From Streptantibioticus silvisoli (GTDB lineage: Bacteria > Actinomycetota > Actinomycetes > Streptomycetales > Streptomycetaceae): a stretch of 64,000 nucleotides of DNA. A program made the translations under genes and the position numbers. The notes under the pieces were generated by a model. That model searched no databases. It saw nothing but the letters and a program-made list of their open reading frames with translations, and was not told the origin of the DNA. Location of the stretch: NCBI RefSeq assembly GCF_027947535.2, contig NZ_JAAGKO020000047.1:1-64000 (forward strand), written 5' to 3'. Positions 7,924-16,924 of the stretch are shown here, piece by piece (position 1 is the stretch's first letter; each line of letters begins with the position of its first letter).

Positions 7924-8850
7924 ATGAGCTCAGCCAATGGCCCCGCAGCTGGCCTGCCCGTACGCATGCCGCGTCCCCGTCAGCCCGGACGGCACCGTCG
8001 CCCGGAGCCGCTGGCCGCCCCCGAGGGCGCGCCCGCCCTGGTTCTGGCGATACCCGGCGCCCCCTGCCCCGCGACCCGTTCCCTGGTCGACGAGGTCATC
8101 AGCATCGCCCGCTCCGAGCTGCCCGGCCTGAACGCCACGGCCGGCTACCTGGACAGCGCCGAACCGCAGGACCCCGAAGCGGAGGAGAGCCCGCGGCAGG
8201 ACCCGTTCGAGTACCCGGCGCTGGCGGCGGCGCTGGCCTCGGCCGGCGCCGGGGCCGACCCGGAGGCCGGGCTGCCGGCCGCCGTCGTGGTGCCGCTGCT
8301 GGCCGGGCCGCAGGCCGCGGTGCTGGAGCGGATCCGCGAGGAGATCGCGGCGAGCGGGGTGAACGCCGAGCTGACCGATGTGCTGGGCCCGCACCCGCTG
8401 CTGGCCGAGGCGGTCCACGTGCGGCTGTCGGAGGTGGGCCTCGCCCGCGCCGACCGCGCCCGGCTGTTCACCGTGGCGACCGCGGCCGACGGCATCATTC
8501 TGGCCACCGTCGGCGGTGCGGAGGCGGTGGCGGCGGCCGGGGTGACCGGGCTGCTGCTGGCCGCGCGGCTGGCCGTTCCGGTGCTGGCGGCCGGACTGGA
8601 CGTCGACGGCGCGATCGCGGCCACGGCCGACCAGTTGCGCTCCTCGGGCTCCGGGCGGCTGGCGCTGGCGCCGTACGCCGTGGGCCCGGAGCTGCCGGAA
8701 GGGCTGCTGGCAGCCGCGTGCGAGGAGGCGGGCTGCGACGCGGCCGAGCCACTGGGCGCCTACCCGGCGATCGGCAAGCTGGCGCTGTCGAAGTACATGA
8801 CGCTGCTGGGCATCGCGCCGCAGCAGCCACAGCACGCGCCGGCGCGCTGA
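7924..8850 (+). CDS. CbiX/SirB-like sirohydrochlorin chelatase-family protein
   Basis: The 308-residue protein resembles the tandem chelatase-like proteins common in Streptomyces. A first half ([22 protein letters not shown] to [14 protein letters not shown]) and a second half ([21 protein letters not shown] onward) suggest duplicated alpha/beta domains. Related enzymes insert Co2+ or Fe2+ into sirohydrochlorin. The HG..H metal-binding pattern of active SirB/CbiX is not clear here, because the first conserved His appears replaced in LAIPGAP, so chelatase activity is uncertain. ATG 7924 was chosen as the first start consistent with the body. A stand-alone metal-binding role is an alternative. 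Confidence 0.7.
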   Translation: MSSANGPAAGLPVRMPRPRQPGRHRRPEPLAAPEGAPALVLAIPGAPCPATRSLVDEVISIARSELPGLNATAGYLDSAEPQDPEAEESPRQDPFEYPALAAALASAGAGADPEAGLPAAVVVPLLAGPQAAVLERIREEIAASGVNAELTDVLGPHPLLAEAVHVRLSEVGLARADRARLFTVATAADGIILATVGGAEAVAAAGVTGLLLAARLAVPVLAAGLDVDGAIAATADQLRSSGSGRLALAPYAVGPELPEGLLAAACEEAGCDAAEPLGAYPAIGKLALSKYMTLLGIAPQQPQHAPAR

Positions 8851-8889
8851 CGCCGGGTTCCGGCCACCCGCCGGGACCCGGCGCACCGC

Positions 8890-10314
8890 TCAGCGTCGTG
8901 CGGGGTGTCCGTCCGCGAACACCACGCACGACGCGGCCGGTACGGAGATCGAGCCCGCGCGGCGCGGGGTGCCGTCCGCCGGGTCGACGTCGAACCACGT
9001 GACGTCGCCGGAGCGTTCGTTGGCGGCGTACAGCCGCCCGGTGACCGGGTCGAGGGCGAGGTCGCGCGGCCAGTGGCCGCCGCAGGACACCGCGCCGGTG
9101 AGAGATGGCACGCGGTCCGCGCCGAGCGAGAAGACCGCGATGCTGTCGTGGCCGCGGTTGGCCACCCACAGGAACCGGCCGTCCGCCGAGACCACCGCCT
9201 CCGACGGGTAGTTGGCCACCCCGCCGCCCCCGGCAACCCCGGCAACCCCGGCGCCCTCAGCACCACCGGCATCCGCACCGCCCGCGAGCCCCCCGGCTCC
9301 CTCAGCACCCGCGCCGCCCCCGCCGCCCGCGAACCGTCCGGCGCCGTCCTCGACCGTTCCGCCGGCCGACGCGCCGCCCGCTCCCCCGGCCCCCGGCACC
9401 GTCGCCCGGCTCGGGCCCACCGCGAGGCGGCCCGCCGCGGAGTCCCAGGTCAGCAGGGTCACCGTGGAGGCCAACTCGTTGACGCAGTAGACGTGCCGGC
9501 CGTCGGGGTGGAAGGCGAGGTGGCGCGGCCCGCTGCCGGGCGGCAGAACGGTCTCGTGGTGCACGCGGGGAGCACCGGAGGCGGAGTCCCCGGCGCCCTC
9601 GGAGCCCCCCGGGCCCACGGTGTCCCCGACGCCCACGGAGTCCGCCGCACCCACGGCCTCACCGGCGCCGACGCAGTCCCCCGCGCTCCCGGAGCCCACC
9701 GCACCCCCGGAGCCCCCCGCACCCACGGAGTGCCCCGCGTCCAGGACGCGGACCGTGTCGGTGCCGAGGTCGACGGTGAGCAGCCAGCGGCCGGCGGGGG
9801 CGGGGTGCACGGCGTGCGCGTGCGGGCCCTCCTGGCGCTCCGGGTCGGGTCCGGCCCCCCGGTGACGCAGGACGCCCCGCAGGCCCTCCACGGTGCCGTC
9901 AAGGGCGTTGAGGGCCAGCGAACTGACACTTCCGGAGGCGTAGTTGGCGGTGAACAGCTGTCCGTGGGCCAGGCACAGGTGGGTCGGGGCGCCGCCGCCG
10001 ACCGGCCGGGGGGTGCCCAGCGGGGCGGGCGCGGCCGGGTCGCGCAGCGAGAACGCGGCGGCCAGGCCGTCGTCCGGCAGTTCGGCGACCGCGTACAGCA
10101 CCGTGCCGTCCGGGCCGAGCGCCAGGTAGGACGGGTCGGCGACCGCGTCGGTACTGCCGAGCGGGGTGAGCGCGCCGGTGCCGGGGTGCACGGCCGCGGT
10201 GGTGATCCCCGCGCCGCCCGCCGAGGTGAACGATCCGATGTACGCGTGCCGTCCGCCGCTGCCCTTGCCGCCGTCCACCGAGTGCCTCCCGTTCGCCCGA
10301 GCGATGTCCGGCAC
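8890..10314 (-). CDS. Lactonase-family beta-propeller with two glycine-rich insertions
   Basis: The 474-residue protein matches the 6-phosphogluconolactonase-type seven-bladed propeller: AYIGSFTSAGGAGI at the first blade, SYLALGPDGTVLYAV, GPRHLAFHPDGRHVYCVNEL and LWVANRGHDSIAVFSL near the end. Family members hydrolyse sugar lactones in the cytosol. Two low-complexity Gly/Ala/Ser segments, residues about 194-249 and 307-366, interrupt the propeller between conserved strands and make it longer than relatives. The start is GTG 10314; a later start is possible because residues 1-20 are not conserved-looking. It is divergent from the HAD gene at 10401. Activity may be intact if the insertions are surface loops. 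Confidence 0.85.
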   Translation of the reverse strand: MPDIARANGRHSVDGGKGSGGRHAYIGSFTSAGGAGITTAAVHPGTGALTPLGSTDAVADPSYLALGPDGTVLYAVAELPDDGLAAAFSLRDPAAPAPLGTPRPVGGGAPTHLCLAHGQLFTANYASGSVSSLALNALDGTVEGLRGVLRHRGAGPDPERQEGPHAHAVHPAPAGRWLLTVDLGTDTVRVLDAGHSVGAGGSGGAVGSGSAGDCVGAGEAVGAADSVGVGDTVGPGGSEGAGDSASGAPRVHHETVLPPGSGPRHLAFHPDGRHVYCVNELASTVTLLTWDSAAGRLAVGPSRATVPGAGGAGGASAGGTVEDGAGRFAGGGGGAGAEGAGGLAGGADAGGAEGAGVAGVAGGGGVANYPSEAVVSADGRFLWVANRGHDSIAVFSLGADRVPSLTGAVSCGGHWPRDLALDPVTGRLYAANERSGDVTWFDVDPADGTPRRAGSISVPAASCVVFADGHPARR

Positions 10315-10400
10315 GACGTTAGGGCATGCCGTCGCGGCGGGGCCGCGGGGTACGGCGGGGCGCCCGGCGGCGGCGGGCGCGGCGGCGGCATGCTGGGGTC

Positions 10401-11084
10401 ATGCGCATCCCCGCGGTGATCTTCGATCTGGACGGCACGCTGGTCGACAGCGAGCCGCTGTACTACGAGGCCGGCCGGCGGACGCTGGCCGCGCACGGGG
10501 TGACGGGCTTCAGCTGGGAGCGGCACCTGCGGTTCGTCGGCGTCGGCACCGAGGACACCCTGCGCTCGCTGCGCGCGGAGTACGGGCTGGCGGCGCCGGT
10601 GGCGGATCTGCTGGCGGAGATGGACGGGCACTACCTGGCCCTGGCACCGGACGCGGCCCTGCTGGACGGCGCGGTGGCGCTGGCGCGGCGGCTGGCGGCG
10701 GCCGGGCATCCGCTGGCGGTGGCGTCCGGCTCGTCGCGGGCGGCCATCGATGCGGCGCTGGCGGGTTCCGGGCTGGCGCCGCTGTTCGGGGCGGTGGTCT
10801 CGGCGCAGGAGGTGGACCGCGGCAAGCCGGCGCCGGACGTCTTCGTGGAGGCCGCCCGGCGACTGGGTGCCGACGCGGCGCACTGCGTGGTGGTGGAGGA
10901 CTCCCCGCCCGGGGTGCGGGCCGCCGCTGCGGCGGGCATGCGGTGCGTCGCGGCGCCCTCGGTGCCGGCCCGGGCGGGGGACGAGGTGTTCGCGTCGGTG
11001 GGGCTGCTGTTCGCCGGCGGCCCGGCGGCGTTCGACGCGCGGGCGGCGTTCGACTGGATCACCGGCGGGCCGCGACCGGTGTGA
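10401..11084 (+). CDS. HAD-superfamily phosphatase / beta-phosphoglucomutase-like
   Basis: The 227-residue enzyme shows all four HAD motifs: I FDLDGTLVDSE with nucleophile Asp9 and Asp11, II VASGSS, III Lys in DRGKPAPDVF, and IV VVVEDSPPGVRAA. The helical cap after motif I (YYEAGRRTLAAHG) puts it in the subfamily I phosphoglycolate phosphatase / beta-phosphoglucomutase group. It acts on a small phosphorylated metabolite, substrate unknown. ATG 10401 lies just before motif I. It sits 86 bp from the divergent lactonase, so both could be tied to sugar metabolism, although that is weak evidence. Confidence 0.88.
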   Translation: MRIPAVIFDLDGTLVDSEPLYYEAGRRTLAAHGVTGFSWERHLRFVGVGTEDTLRSLRAEYGLAAPVADLLAEMDGHYLALAPDAALLDGAVALARRLAAAGHPLAVASGSSRAAIDAALAGSGLAPLFGAVVSAQEVDRGKPAPDVFVEAARRLGADAAHCVVVEDSPPGVRAAAAAGMRCVAAPSVPARAGDEVFASVGLLFAGGPAAFDARAAFDWITGGPRPV

Positions 11085-11190
11085 CGGACGGTTCCGCGCC
11101 CGTCGCGCCGGCAGGCCGGGACACGCCGCCGGGCAGGCCCTCGCGGGGCTGCCGGGGAAGTGCCGCCGCCGTGCCGTTGTTGGTGCGGAC

Positions 11191-12267
11191 GTGAACGCAA
11201 TCGCGGTGCGTGAGGTCCGGGTCGTGGTGATCGGCGCGGGGCAGGCCGGGCTGTCGGCGGCGTACTTCCTGCGCCGGGCGGGACTGCGGCCGGGGGAGGA
11301 CTTCGTGGTGCTGGACCACTCCCCCGGGCCGGGCGGGGCGTGGCAGTTCCGCTGGCCGACGATGACGTACTCCGCGGCGCACCGGGTGCACGACCTGCCG
11401 GGGATGCCGCTGGAGGGCGCGGACCCGGACCGGCCGGCCGCCGAGGTGGTGGCGGGGTACTTCGCGGCGTACGAGCGGCGCTTCGACCTGCGGGTGCGCC
11501 GCCCGGTGGACGTGCGGGCGGTGCGTCCGGGCCCGGACGGGCGGCTGCTGGTGGAGACCGGCGGGGCGGTGTGGTCGGCGGCGGCGCTGGTGAACGCCAC
11601 CGGCACGTGGGACCGGCCGTTCTGGCCGCGCTACCCGGGCCAGGAGACGTTCCGCGGCCGCCAGACGCACACCGCGCTGTACCGGGGGCCGGCCGGGTTC
11701 GCCGGGCTGCGGGTCGTGGTGGTGGGCGGCGGGGCGTCCGGCACGCAGCACGTGATGGAGCTGGCGCCGGTGGCCCGGGAGACGACGTGGGTGACGCGCA
11801 CCGAACCGGTCTTCGTCCCCGGCCCGTTCGACGCCGATCGGGGCCGGGCGGCGGTGGCGCTGGTGGCGGACCGGGTGCGGCGCGGGCTGCCGCCGAGCAG
11901 CGTGGTGAGCGTGACGGGGCTGCCGCTGACGCCGCGGATCGAGGCGGCGCTGGCCTCCGGGGTGCTGGACCGGCGGCCGATGTTCGACCGGATCACCGCG
12001 CGGGGGGTGGTGTGGCGGACGCCGGACGGCGACCGGACGCTGGAGGTGGACGCGATCGTGTGGGCGACCGGGTTCCGGGCCGCGCTGGACCACCTGGCGC
12101 CGCTGCGGCTGCGGGAGCCGGGCGGCGGGATCACGATGGACGGCACCCGGGTGGTGCGCGAGCCGCGGGTGCACCTGGTCGGTTACGGCCCGTCGGCCAG
12201 CACGGTGGGCGCCGGGCGGGCCGGGCGGGCGGCGGTGCGGGAGATCCTGGCCGGACCGGCCGCCTGA
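11191..12267 (+). CDS. Flavin-containing monooxygenase-like NAD(P)-binding oxidoreductase
   Basis: The 358-residue protein has an N-terminal FAD-binding Rossmann motif (VVVIGAGQAGLSAAYFL), a second nucleotide motif for NAD(P)H (LRVVVVGGGASGTQHV, about residue 175) and the late ATG-type motif AIVWATGFRAALDHL. This matches short FMO/TrkA-like oxidoreductases that oxygenate small nucleophilic substrates. GTG 11191 is chosen because it gives a short lead into the first glycine motif; GTG 11173 and 11206 are alternatives. It follows the HAD gene by 106 bp and may be cotranscribed. The substrate is unknown. Confidence 0.85.
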   Translation: MNAIAVREVRVVVIGAGQAGLSAAYFLRRAGLRPGEDFVVLDHSPGPGGAWQFRWPTMTYSAAHRVHDLPGMPLEGADPDRPAAEVVAGYFAAYERRFDLRVRRPVDVRAVRPGPDGRLLVETGGAVWSAAALVNATGTWDRPFWPRYPGQETFRGRQTHTALYRGPAGFAGLRVVVVGGGASGTQHVMELAPVARETTWVTRTEPVFVPGPFDADRGRAAVALVADRVRRGLPPSSVVSVTGLPLTPRIEAALASGVLDRRPMFDRITARGVVWRTPDGDRTLEVDAIVWATGFRAALDHLAPLRLREPGGGITMDGTRVVREPRVHLVGYGPSASTVGAGRAGRAAVREILAGPAA

Positions 12268-12909
12268 CGCGCGGGGCCGCGGTGCCTCCCGCGGTGCGGC
12301 CGGACCGGTGTGCCCCGGGTGCCCGGCGTGCCCGGGCGCAGTTTCCCGGAGCGCCCGGCACCGGCACCGCGAGAATAGGAAACCTTTACCGTCCACCAGC
12401 GCAACCCGCAAAGTCGACCGCGGCATTTCCGCCGGTCACGGCGCCGGGATTGGCACCGGGCGATGATGGGGATTGAACAGTCGGGGGACACGTCGGCCGG
12501 GTGCTGCCAGCACTGGCGGCGACCTCGTAGGGCATCCCTCGGCGCGAGCTGACGGCAGGTCACCGGATGGCATCTTGGTGCCGCCGGTGGGGGTGTCACC
12601 ACTTGCCGTGGTGGCACAAATCGGGGCAATAGCCGACGCCGTCGATCATTACTCGCCGGTGTTATCAACCTTTAATCAATAGCGTGTCGACATGAACCGT
12701 TCTTATCAGCAGGATGATGCGCCAAGCCGTCTGAACCAAATTGTTTTTGCGAGACCGCCACACGATCCAGCCGATTCCTGCGCTGAGCGTGGTCGGGCGC
12801 CCTCGCGTGTGCGGCCGGTGCGGCCCGATGGCATCCATCGCCGGGCCGGATGAACGAAGCGCCAGTGATGGTCGACCGCGACCTGTCACTTTTCAGAAGT
12901 GGGGAGCAG
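12268..12909. promoter_or_regulatory. Long leader region upstream of the oligopeptide transporter
   Basis: No supported gene lies in this 640-bp stretch. Its right part (about 12640-12760) is visibly less GC-rich than the surroundings, consistent with promoter DNA. A near-perfect 10-bp hairpin at 12593-12617 (arms GTGTCACCAC and GTGGTGGCAC, loop TTGCC) could be an operator or RNA structure. I could not assign a -35/-10 pair with confidence and recognised no known riboswitch. Confidence 0.4.
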
Positions 12910-14796
12910 ATGAGAAGCAGGAACCAGCGGGTCATTGGGGGGGTCGCGCTTCTCGCCGCGGGGGCTCTCGGTCTCACCGCGTGCAGTGGCAGCAGCACGT
13001 CGCACAGCAAGGGGGCGCCCAGCGCCGCCAACGCCTACTCGTACGGCAAGATCCCCGCTGCCTCGACGACCGTGAAGTCCGGCGGCGTGCTGCACGTGGC
13101 CGAGGACGTCGGCGCGGACCCGAACTGGATCTTCCCCATCACCCCGGCCGCCAACGCGTCGGTGTACACCATCAACCAGTTCCAGTACCTGAGCTGGCGG
13201 ACCCTGTACTGGTCCCCCAAGGGCTCGGCGCCGGAGATGGACTACTCGCGCTCGATGACCGACGCGGCGCCGACCGTCTCCTCGGACGGCAAGACCTTCA
13301 GCATCAAGCTGAACGGCAAGTACAGCTGGAGCGACGGCAACAAGGTCTCCGCCCAGGACGTGCTCCTGTGGTTCGACCTGTACAAGGCGGCCGTCAAGGA
13401 GAGCCCGGCGAACGCGTCCAACTACACCCCGGGCCAGTTCCCCGACAACGCCACCGCCAAGGTCGTCAACGACCAGACGATCTCGTTCACCTTCAACAAG
13501 GTGTACAACCCGGCGTGGATTCTCGACACCCAGCTGAACCAGATCGTGCCGCTGCCGTCGAAGGAGTGGGCGAAGGCCGCCACCGGCGGGTCCAACCTGG
13601 ACTACACCCAGCCGGCCAACGCCAAGAAGATCTACGACTACCTGGCGAAGCAGTCCAAGAGCCTGTCGACCTACGCCAGCAGCCCGCTGTGGCAGACCGT
13701 GGACGGCGCGTACAAGATCAAGTCGTACAACACCTCCACCGGTGCCGCGACGTTCGCCCCCAACACCAAGTACTCCGGTGAGGGCAAGCCGAATTTCTCC
13801 GAGGTGGACCTGCTGTCGTACACCTCGCCGACCGCGGAGTTCAACGACCTGCAGAGCGGCAAGCTGGACCTGGGCTACGTCAGCTCCGACAACTGGCCGC
13901 AGCTGAACAAGATCAAGTCCGAGGACTACAACCTCTACGGTCTGCCGGACTTCGGCTTCAGCTTCATGTACTTCAACTTCAAGGACGCCACCGGCGGCTT
14001 CGGCAAGGCGATCAGCCAGCTGTACGTCCGCCAGGCGTTCGCGCACCTGCAGGACGAGAACGCCGAGATCAAGGGCGCGTACAAGGGCATGGCCGCCCCG
14101 GCCTACGGCCCGCTGGGCGTCGCGCCCAAGTCGCCGTACACCCCGGCGAACGGCCTGAAGAACCCGTTCCCGTTCTCGGTCTCGGCCGCCAAGAAGCTGC
14201 TGACCGACCACGGCTGGAAGGTCGTGCCCAACGGCGTCACCACCTGCCAGAACCCGGGCACCGGCGCCAACCAGTGCGGTGCGGGTGTGGCCAAGGGCCA
14301 GAACCTGAACTTCAAGATGTACTACACCAGCACCCCGAAGGTCGTCGGTGAGGAGGTCACCTCCTTCGCCGGCAACCTGAAGCAGATCGGTGTCAAGATC
14401 AACCTGAACACCGACACCTTCAACAACATCATCTCCAACGAGTCCAACCCCTCCTCCCCCAAGAACGAGAACGCCTGGGGCATGGCGGACTTCGGTGGCT
14501 TCACGGAGAACAACTACCCCTCGACGAACACCCTGTTCAACACGGGTGGCACGTACAACGAGGGCTCGTTCTCGGACCCGCAGCTCGACAAGCTGATCAA
14601 CGCCTCGATGCTGTCGACCGACCCCAACGCGCTGAAGAACGAGATCTCCCTGGTCGACGCGGACCTGCCCGGCATCTTCCAGCCGAACGAGGACCGCATC
14701 TACGCCTGGAGCCCGAAGCTGTCCGGTTCCCCGGACGCCTTCGCGGCCCTCACCCAGCTGATGCTGGACCCCGAGGACCTGTACTTCACCAAGTAG
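12910..14796 (+). CDS. Oligopeptide ABC transporter substrate-binding lipoprotein
   Basis: The 628-residue family-5 extracellular solute-binding protein captures peptides (or nickel/opine-like ligands) outside the membrane. A signal peptide ends in the lipobox LTAC (Cys near residue 23), so it is a lipoprotein. Conserved DppA/OppA features include PTVSSDGKTFSIKLNGKYSWSDG and the C-terminal lobe ANQ..LMLDPEDLYF. ATG 12910 follows GGGGAG; an upstream in-frame ATG would bury the signal peptide. Permease genes follow after a hairpin at 14806-14834. Ligand specificity cannot be read from sequence. Confidence 0.92.
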   Translation: MRSRNQRVIGGVALLAAGALGLTACSGSSTSHSKGAPSAANAYSYGKIPAASTTVKSGGVLHVAEDVGADPNWIFPITPAANASVYTINQFQYLSWRTLYWSPKGSAPEMDYSRSMTDAAPTVSSDGKTFSIKLNGKYSWSDGNKVSAQDVLLWFDLYKAAVKESPANASNYTPGQFPDNATAKVVNDQTISFTFNKVYNPAWILDTQLNQIVPLPSKEWAKAATGGSNLDYTQPANAKKIYDYLAKQSKSLSTYASSPLWQTVDGAYKIKSYNTSTGAATFAPNTKYSGEGKPNFSEVDLLSYTSPTAEFNDLQSGKLDLGYVSSDNWPQLNKIKSEDYNLYGLPDFGFSFMYFNFKDATGGFGKAISQLYVRQAFAHLQDENAEIKGAYKGMAAPAYGPLGVAPKSPYTPANGLKNPFPFSVSAAKKLLTDHGWKVVPNGVTTCQNPGTGANQCGAGVAKGQNLNFKMYYTSTPKVVGEEVTSFAGNLKQIGVKINLNTDTFNNIISNESNPSSPKNENAWGMADFGGFTENNYPSTNTLFNTGGTYNEGSFSDPQLDKLINASMLSTDPNALKNEISLVDADLPGIFQPNEDRIYAWSPKLSGSPDAFAALTQLMLDPEDLYFTK

Positions 14797-14805
14797 TCCG
14801 GATGG

Positions 14806-14834
14806 CCGGGGCGGCGCACCGAGCGCCGCCCCGG
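14806..14834 (+). terminator. 12-bp perfect hairpin between binding protein and permease genes
   Basis: Arms 14806-14817 and 14823-14834 (CCGGGGCGGCGC and its complement) enclose the loop ACCGA, 10 bp after the binding-protein stop. There is no T-tract. Such intercistronic hairpins often protect the abundant binding-protein transcript and lower expression of the downstream permeases. Confidence 0.6.
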
Positions 14835-14965
14835 TCCGGTCCAGCGCCCTCACCAGCCCACTCGGCCGCCCGACCGGTGGCCGGGTGGGCTCGCTCACGG
14901 ACCGGCACAGTGAAGACAGCGGCTCCCGAAGCCCCCACGAACGCATAGAAGCAGGAGATCCGGAC

Positions 14966-15913
14966 ATGGCCGGCTATCTCATTCGACGCCTCGCCACGGC
15001 CATCATCGTGGTCATCGGCATCACCCTGGTGACCTTCCTGATGCTGCATATCGTCGCGCCCGAACCGGCGCTGACGATCCTGGGCCCCAAGGCGACCCCG
15101 GCCGCGATACGCGCCTTCAACCACGCGTACGGCTACGACCGTCCGTGGTACGAGCAGTTCATCACTTATCTCAACCACTTGCTGCACGGCAATCTGGGCG
15201 ACTCGCCCAAGGACAACCAGACCGTGGTGTCGCTGTTCAAGGAGAAGGCCCCGCTGAGCGCCTTCCTGTCCGGTGTCTCCCTCCTGGTGGCCATCGTGGT
15301 CGCCATCCCGCTCGGCATCTACCAGGCCGTCAAGCGCAACAGCGTCGGCGACGTCACCGCCACCACCGTGGCCTTCATCTTCTACTCGATGCCGGTCTTC
15401 ATGGTCGCGCTGATCCTCATCCAGATCTTCGCGCTGAGCCTGGGCTGGGTCGACCCGAACGTCTCGCAGGACCAGACGCTCGGCGGCGCGCTGTCGTCCT
15501 GGCCGGAGCTGGTCCTGCCCATCGTGGCGCTGGCGACGACCACCGTGGCGGCCTACTCGCGCTATCAGCGCTCGGCCTCGCTCGACGTGCTGGCGCAGGA
15601 CTACATCAAGGTGGCGCGGGCCAAGGGCCTGCCGGACCGCCTGATCTACACCCGCCACCTCATCCGCAACGCCTCGCTGCCGATGATCACCCTGATCGGC
15701 CTGTCGCTGCCGGCCCTGATCGCCGGCAACGTGCTGATCGAGAACGCCTTCAACATCGACGGCCTCGGCCTGCTGTTCGTCAAGAGCCTGCAGAACGACG
15801 ACTACAACGTCCTGCTGGGCTACACGTTGCTGACCGCCGTCCTGACGGTGATCGGCAACCTCATCGCGGACGTCGCGCTCACCCTCTCCGACCCGCGCAT
15901 CCGGTTGGTGTGA
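14966..15913 (+). CDS. Oligopeptide ABC transporter permease, DppB-type
   Basis: The 315-residue integral membrane protein forms one half of the translocation channel. It opens with the classic MAGYLIRRLATAIIVVIGITLVTFLML helix, shows six hydrophobic segments and the EAA loop (DYIKVARAKGLPDRLIYTRHLIRN) that contacts the ATPase. ATG 14966 follows AGGAG with 8-bp spacing; earlier in-frame starts lie in the spacer. Genes 14966-19012 are closely spaced and surely one operon. Confidence 0.93.
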   Translation: MAGYLIRRLATAIIVVIGITLVTFLMLHIVAPEPALTILGPKATPAAIRAFNHAYGYDRPWYEQFITYLNHLLHGNLGDSPKDNQTVVSLFKEKAPLSAFLSGVSLLVAIVVAIPLGIYQAVKRNSVGDVTATTVAFIFYSMPVFMVALILIQIFALSLGWVDPNVSQDQTLGGALSSWPELVLPIVALATTTVAAYSRYQRSASLDVLAQDYIKVARAKGLPDRLIYTRHLIRNASLPMITLIGLSLPALIAGNVLIENAFNIDGLGLLFVKSLQNDDYNVLLGYTLLTAVLTVIGNLIADVALTLSDPRIRLV

Positions 15914-15964
15914 CATGCGGACGACCGAGACCACAGCATCCGAAGGACCGACGGGAGCCTCGAA

Positions 15965-16894
15965 GTGACCACAGCCATCGACCCCCCCGTTCCCGCGCCC
16001 CCGGGCTCGCCCGGCGCCGACGGTGGTGAGGCCCAGGGTGCCAACCTGACCGGCTGGCGGCTGACCGTACGGGAGTTCCTGAAGAACCGGCTCGCCGTCG
16101 CGGGTGTCGGCATCCTGGTGTTCTTCATCCTGTTCGCCTTCCTCGGCCCGCTGGTGTACCACACCAACCAGGAGGCCACGAACCTGCTCAACACCGACGC
16201 GGCGCCCGGTAACGGCGGCGGCCCGCTCGGCAGTGACAGCAACGGCTTCGACGTGCTGGGCCGGCTGATGCTCGGCGGCCGCACGTCGCTGGAGATCGGC
16301 TTCCTCGCCGCCATCCTCGCCACCGTCATCGGCACCCTGTGGGGCGCCGTCGCCGGTCTGCTCGGCGGTCTGATCGACGCGGTCATGATGCGCGTGGTCG
16401 ACGTGCTGCTGTCGATCCCGTTCCTGCTGGTGGTGCTGATCGTCGCGCACCGCTACGGCTCCAACACCTGGAACCTCAGCATCATCCTCGGCATCTTCTC
16501 CTGGCTGGTACCGGCCCGGCTGATCCGCGGCGAGGTGCTCACCCTGCGGGTGCGCGACTTCGTCTCGGCGGCCCGGGTGATGGGCGGCTCGCGCAGCCGG
16601 CTGATCTTCCGGCACCTGATCCCGAACGCCATGGGCACGGTCATCGTCAACATCACCTTCCAGATCGCCGACGCCATCCTGGCGCTGGCCGCGCTGGGCT
16701 TCCTCAACTTCGGCGTGCACTACCCCAGCACCGACTGGGGTTCGCAGATCTCCGACGCGCAGGACGCCCTGTCGAACGGCTACTGGTGGGAGGTCTTCCC
16801 CGTCGGTGTCTGCCTGGTGCTGGTGGTCATGGCGTTCAACCTGATCGGCGACGGTCTGCGGGACGCGGTCGACGTACGACTGCGCAAGCGCTGA
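15965..16894 (+). CDS. Oligopeptide ABC transporter permease, DppC-type
   Basis: The 309-residue partner permease begins with a Pro/Gly-rich cytoplasmic tail. The first membrane segment is [20 protein letters not shown]. The EAA loop is [27 protein letters not shown] 15965 has GGGAG upstream. It lies 51 bp after dppB-like and 30 bp before the ATPase gene. The domain order and spacing are typical of peptide/nickel importers. Confidence 0.92.
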   Translation: MTTAIDPPVPAPPGSPGADGGEAQGANLTGWRLTVREFLKNRLAVAGVGILVFFILFAFLGPLVYHTNQEATNLLNTDAAPGNGGGPLGSDSNGFDVLGRLMLGGRTSLEIGFLAAILATVIGTLWGAVAGLLGGLIDAVMMRVVDVLLSIPFLLVVLIVAHRYGSNTWNLSIILGIFSWLVPARLIRGEVLTLRVRDFVSAARVMGGSRSRLIFRHLIPNAMGTVIVNITFQIADAILALAALGFLNFGVHYPSTDWGSQISDAQDALSNGYWWEVFPVGVCLVLVVMAFNLIGDGLRDAVDVRLRKR

Positions 16895-16924
16895 GCGACC
16901 GAGACAGACGGAAACGAGGAAACG

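Noticed and set aside
12473-12682. A 69-codon TTG-started frame upstream of the transporter
   Set aside because: No ribosome site, no recognisable content, and it crosses an obvious hairpin; treated as leader DNA.
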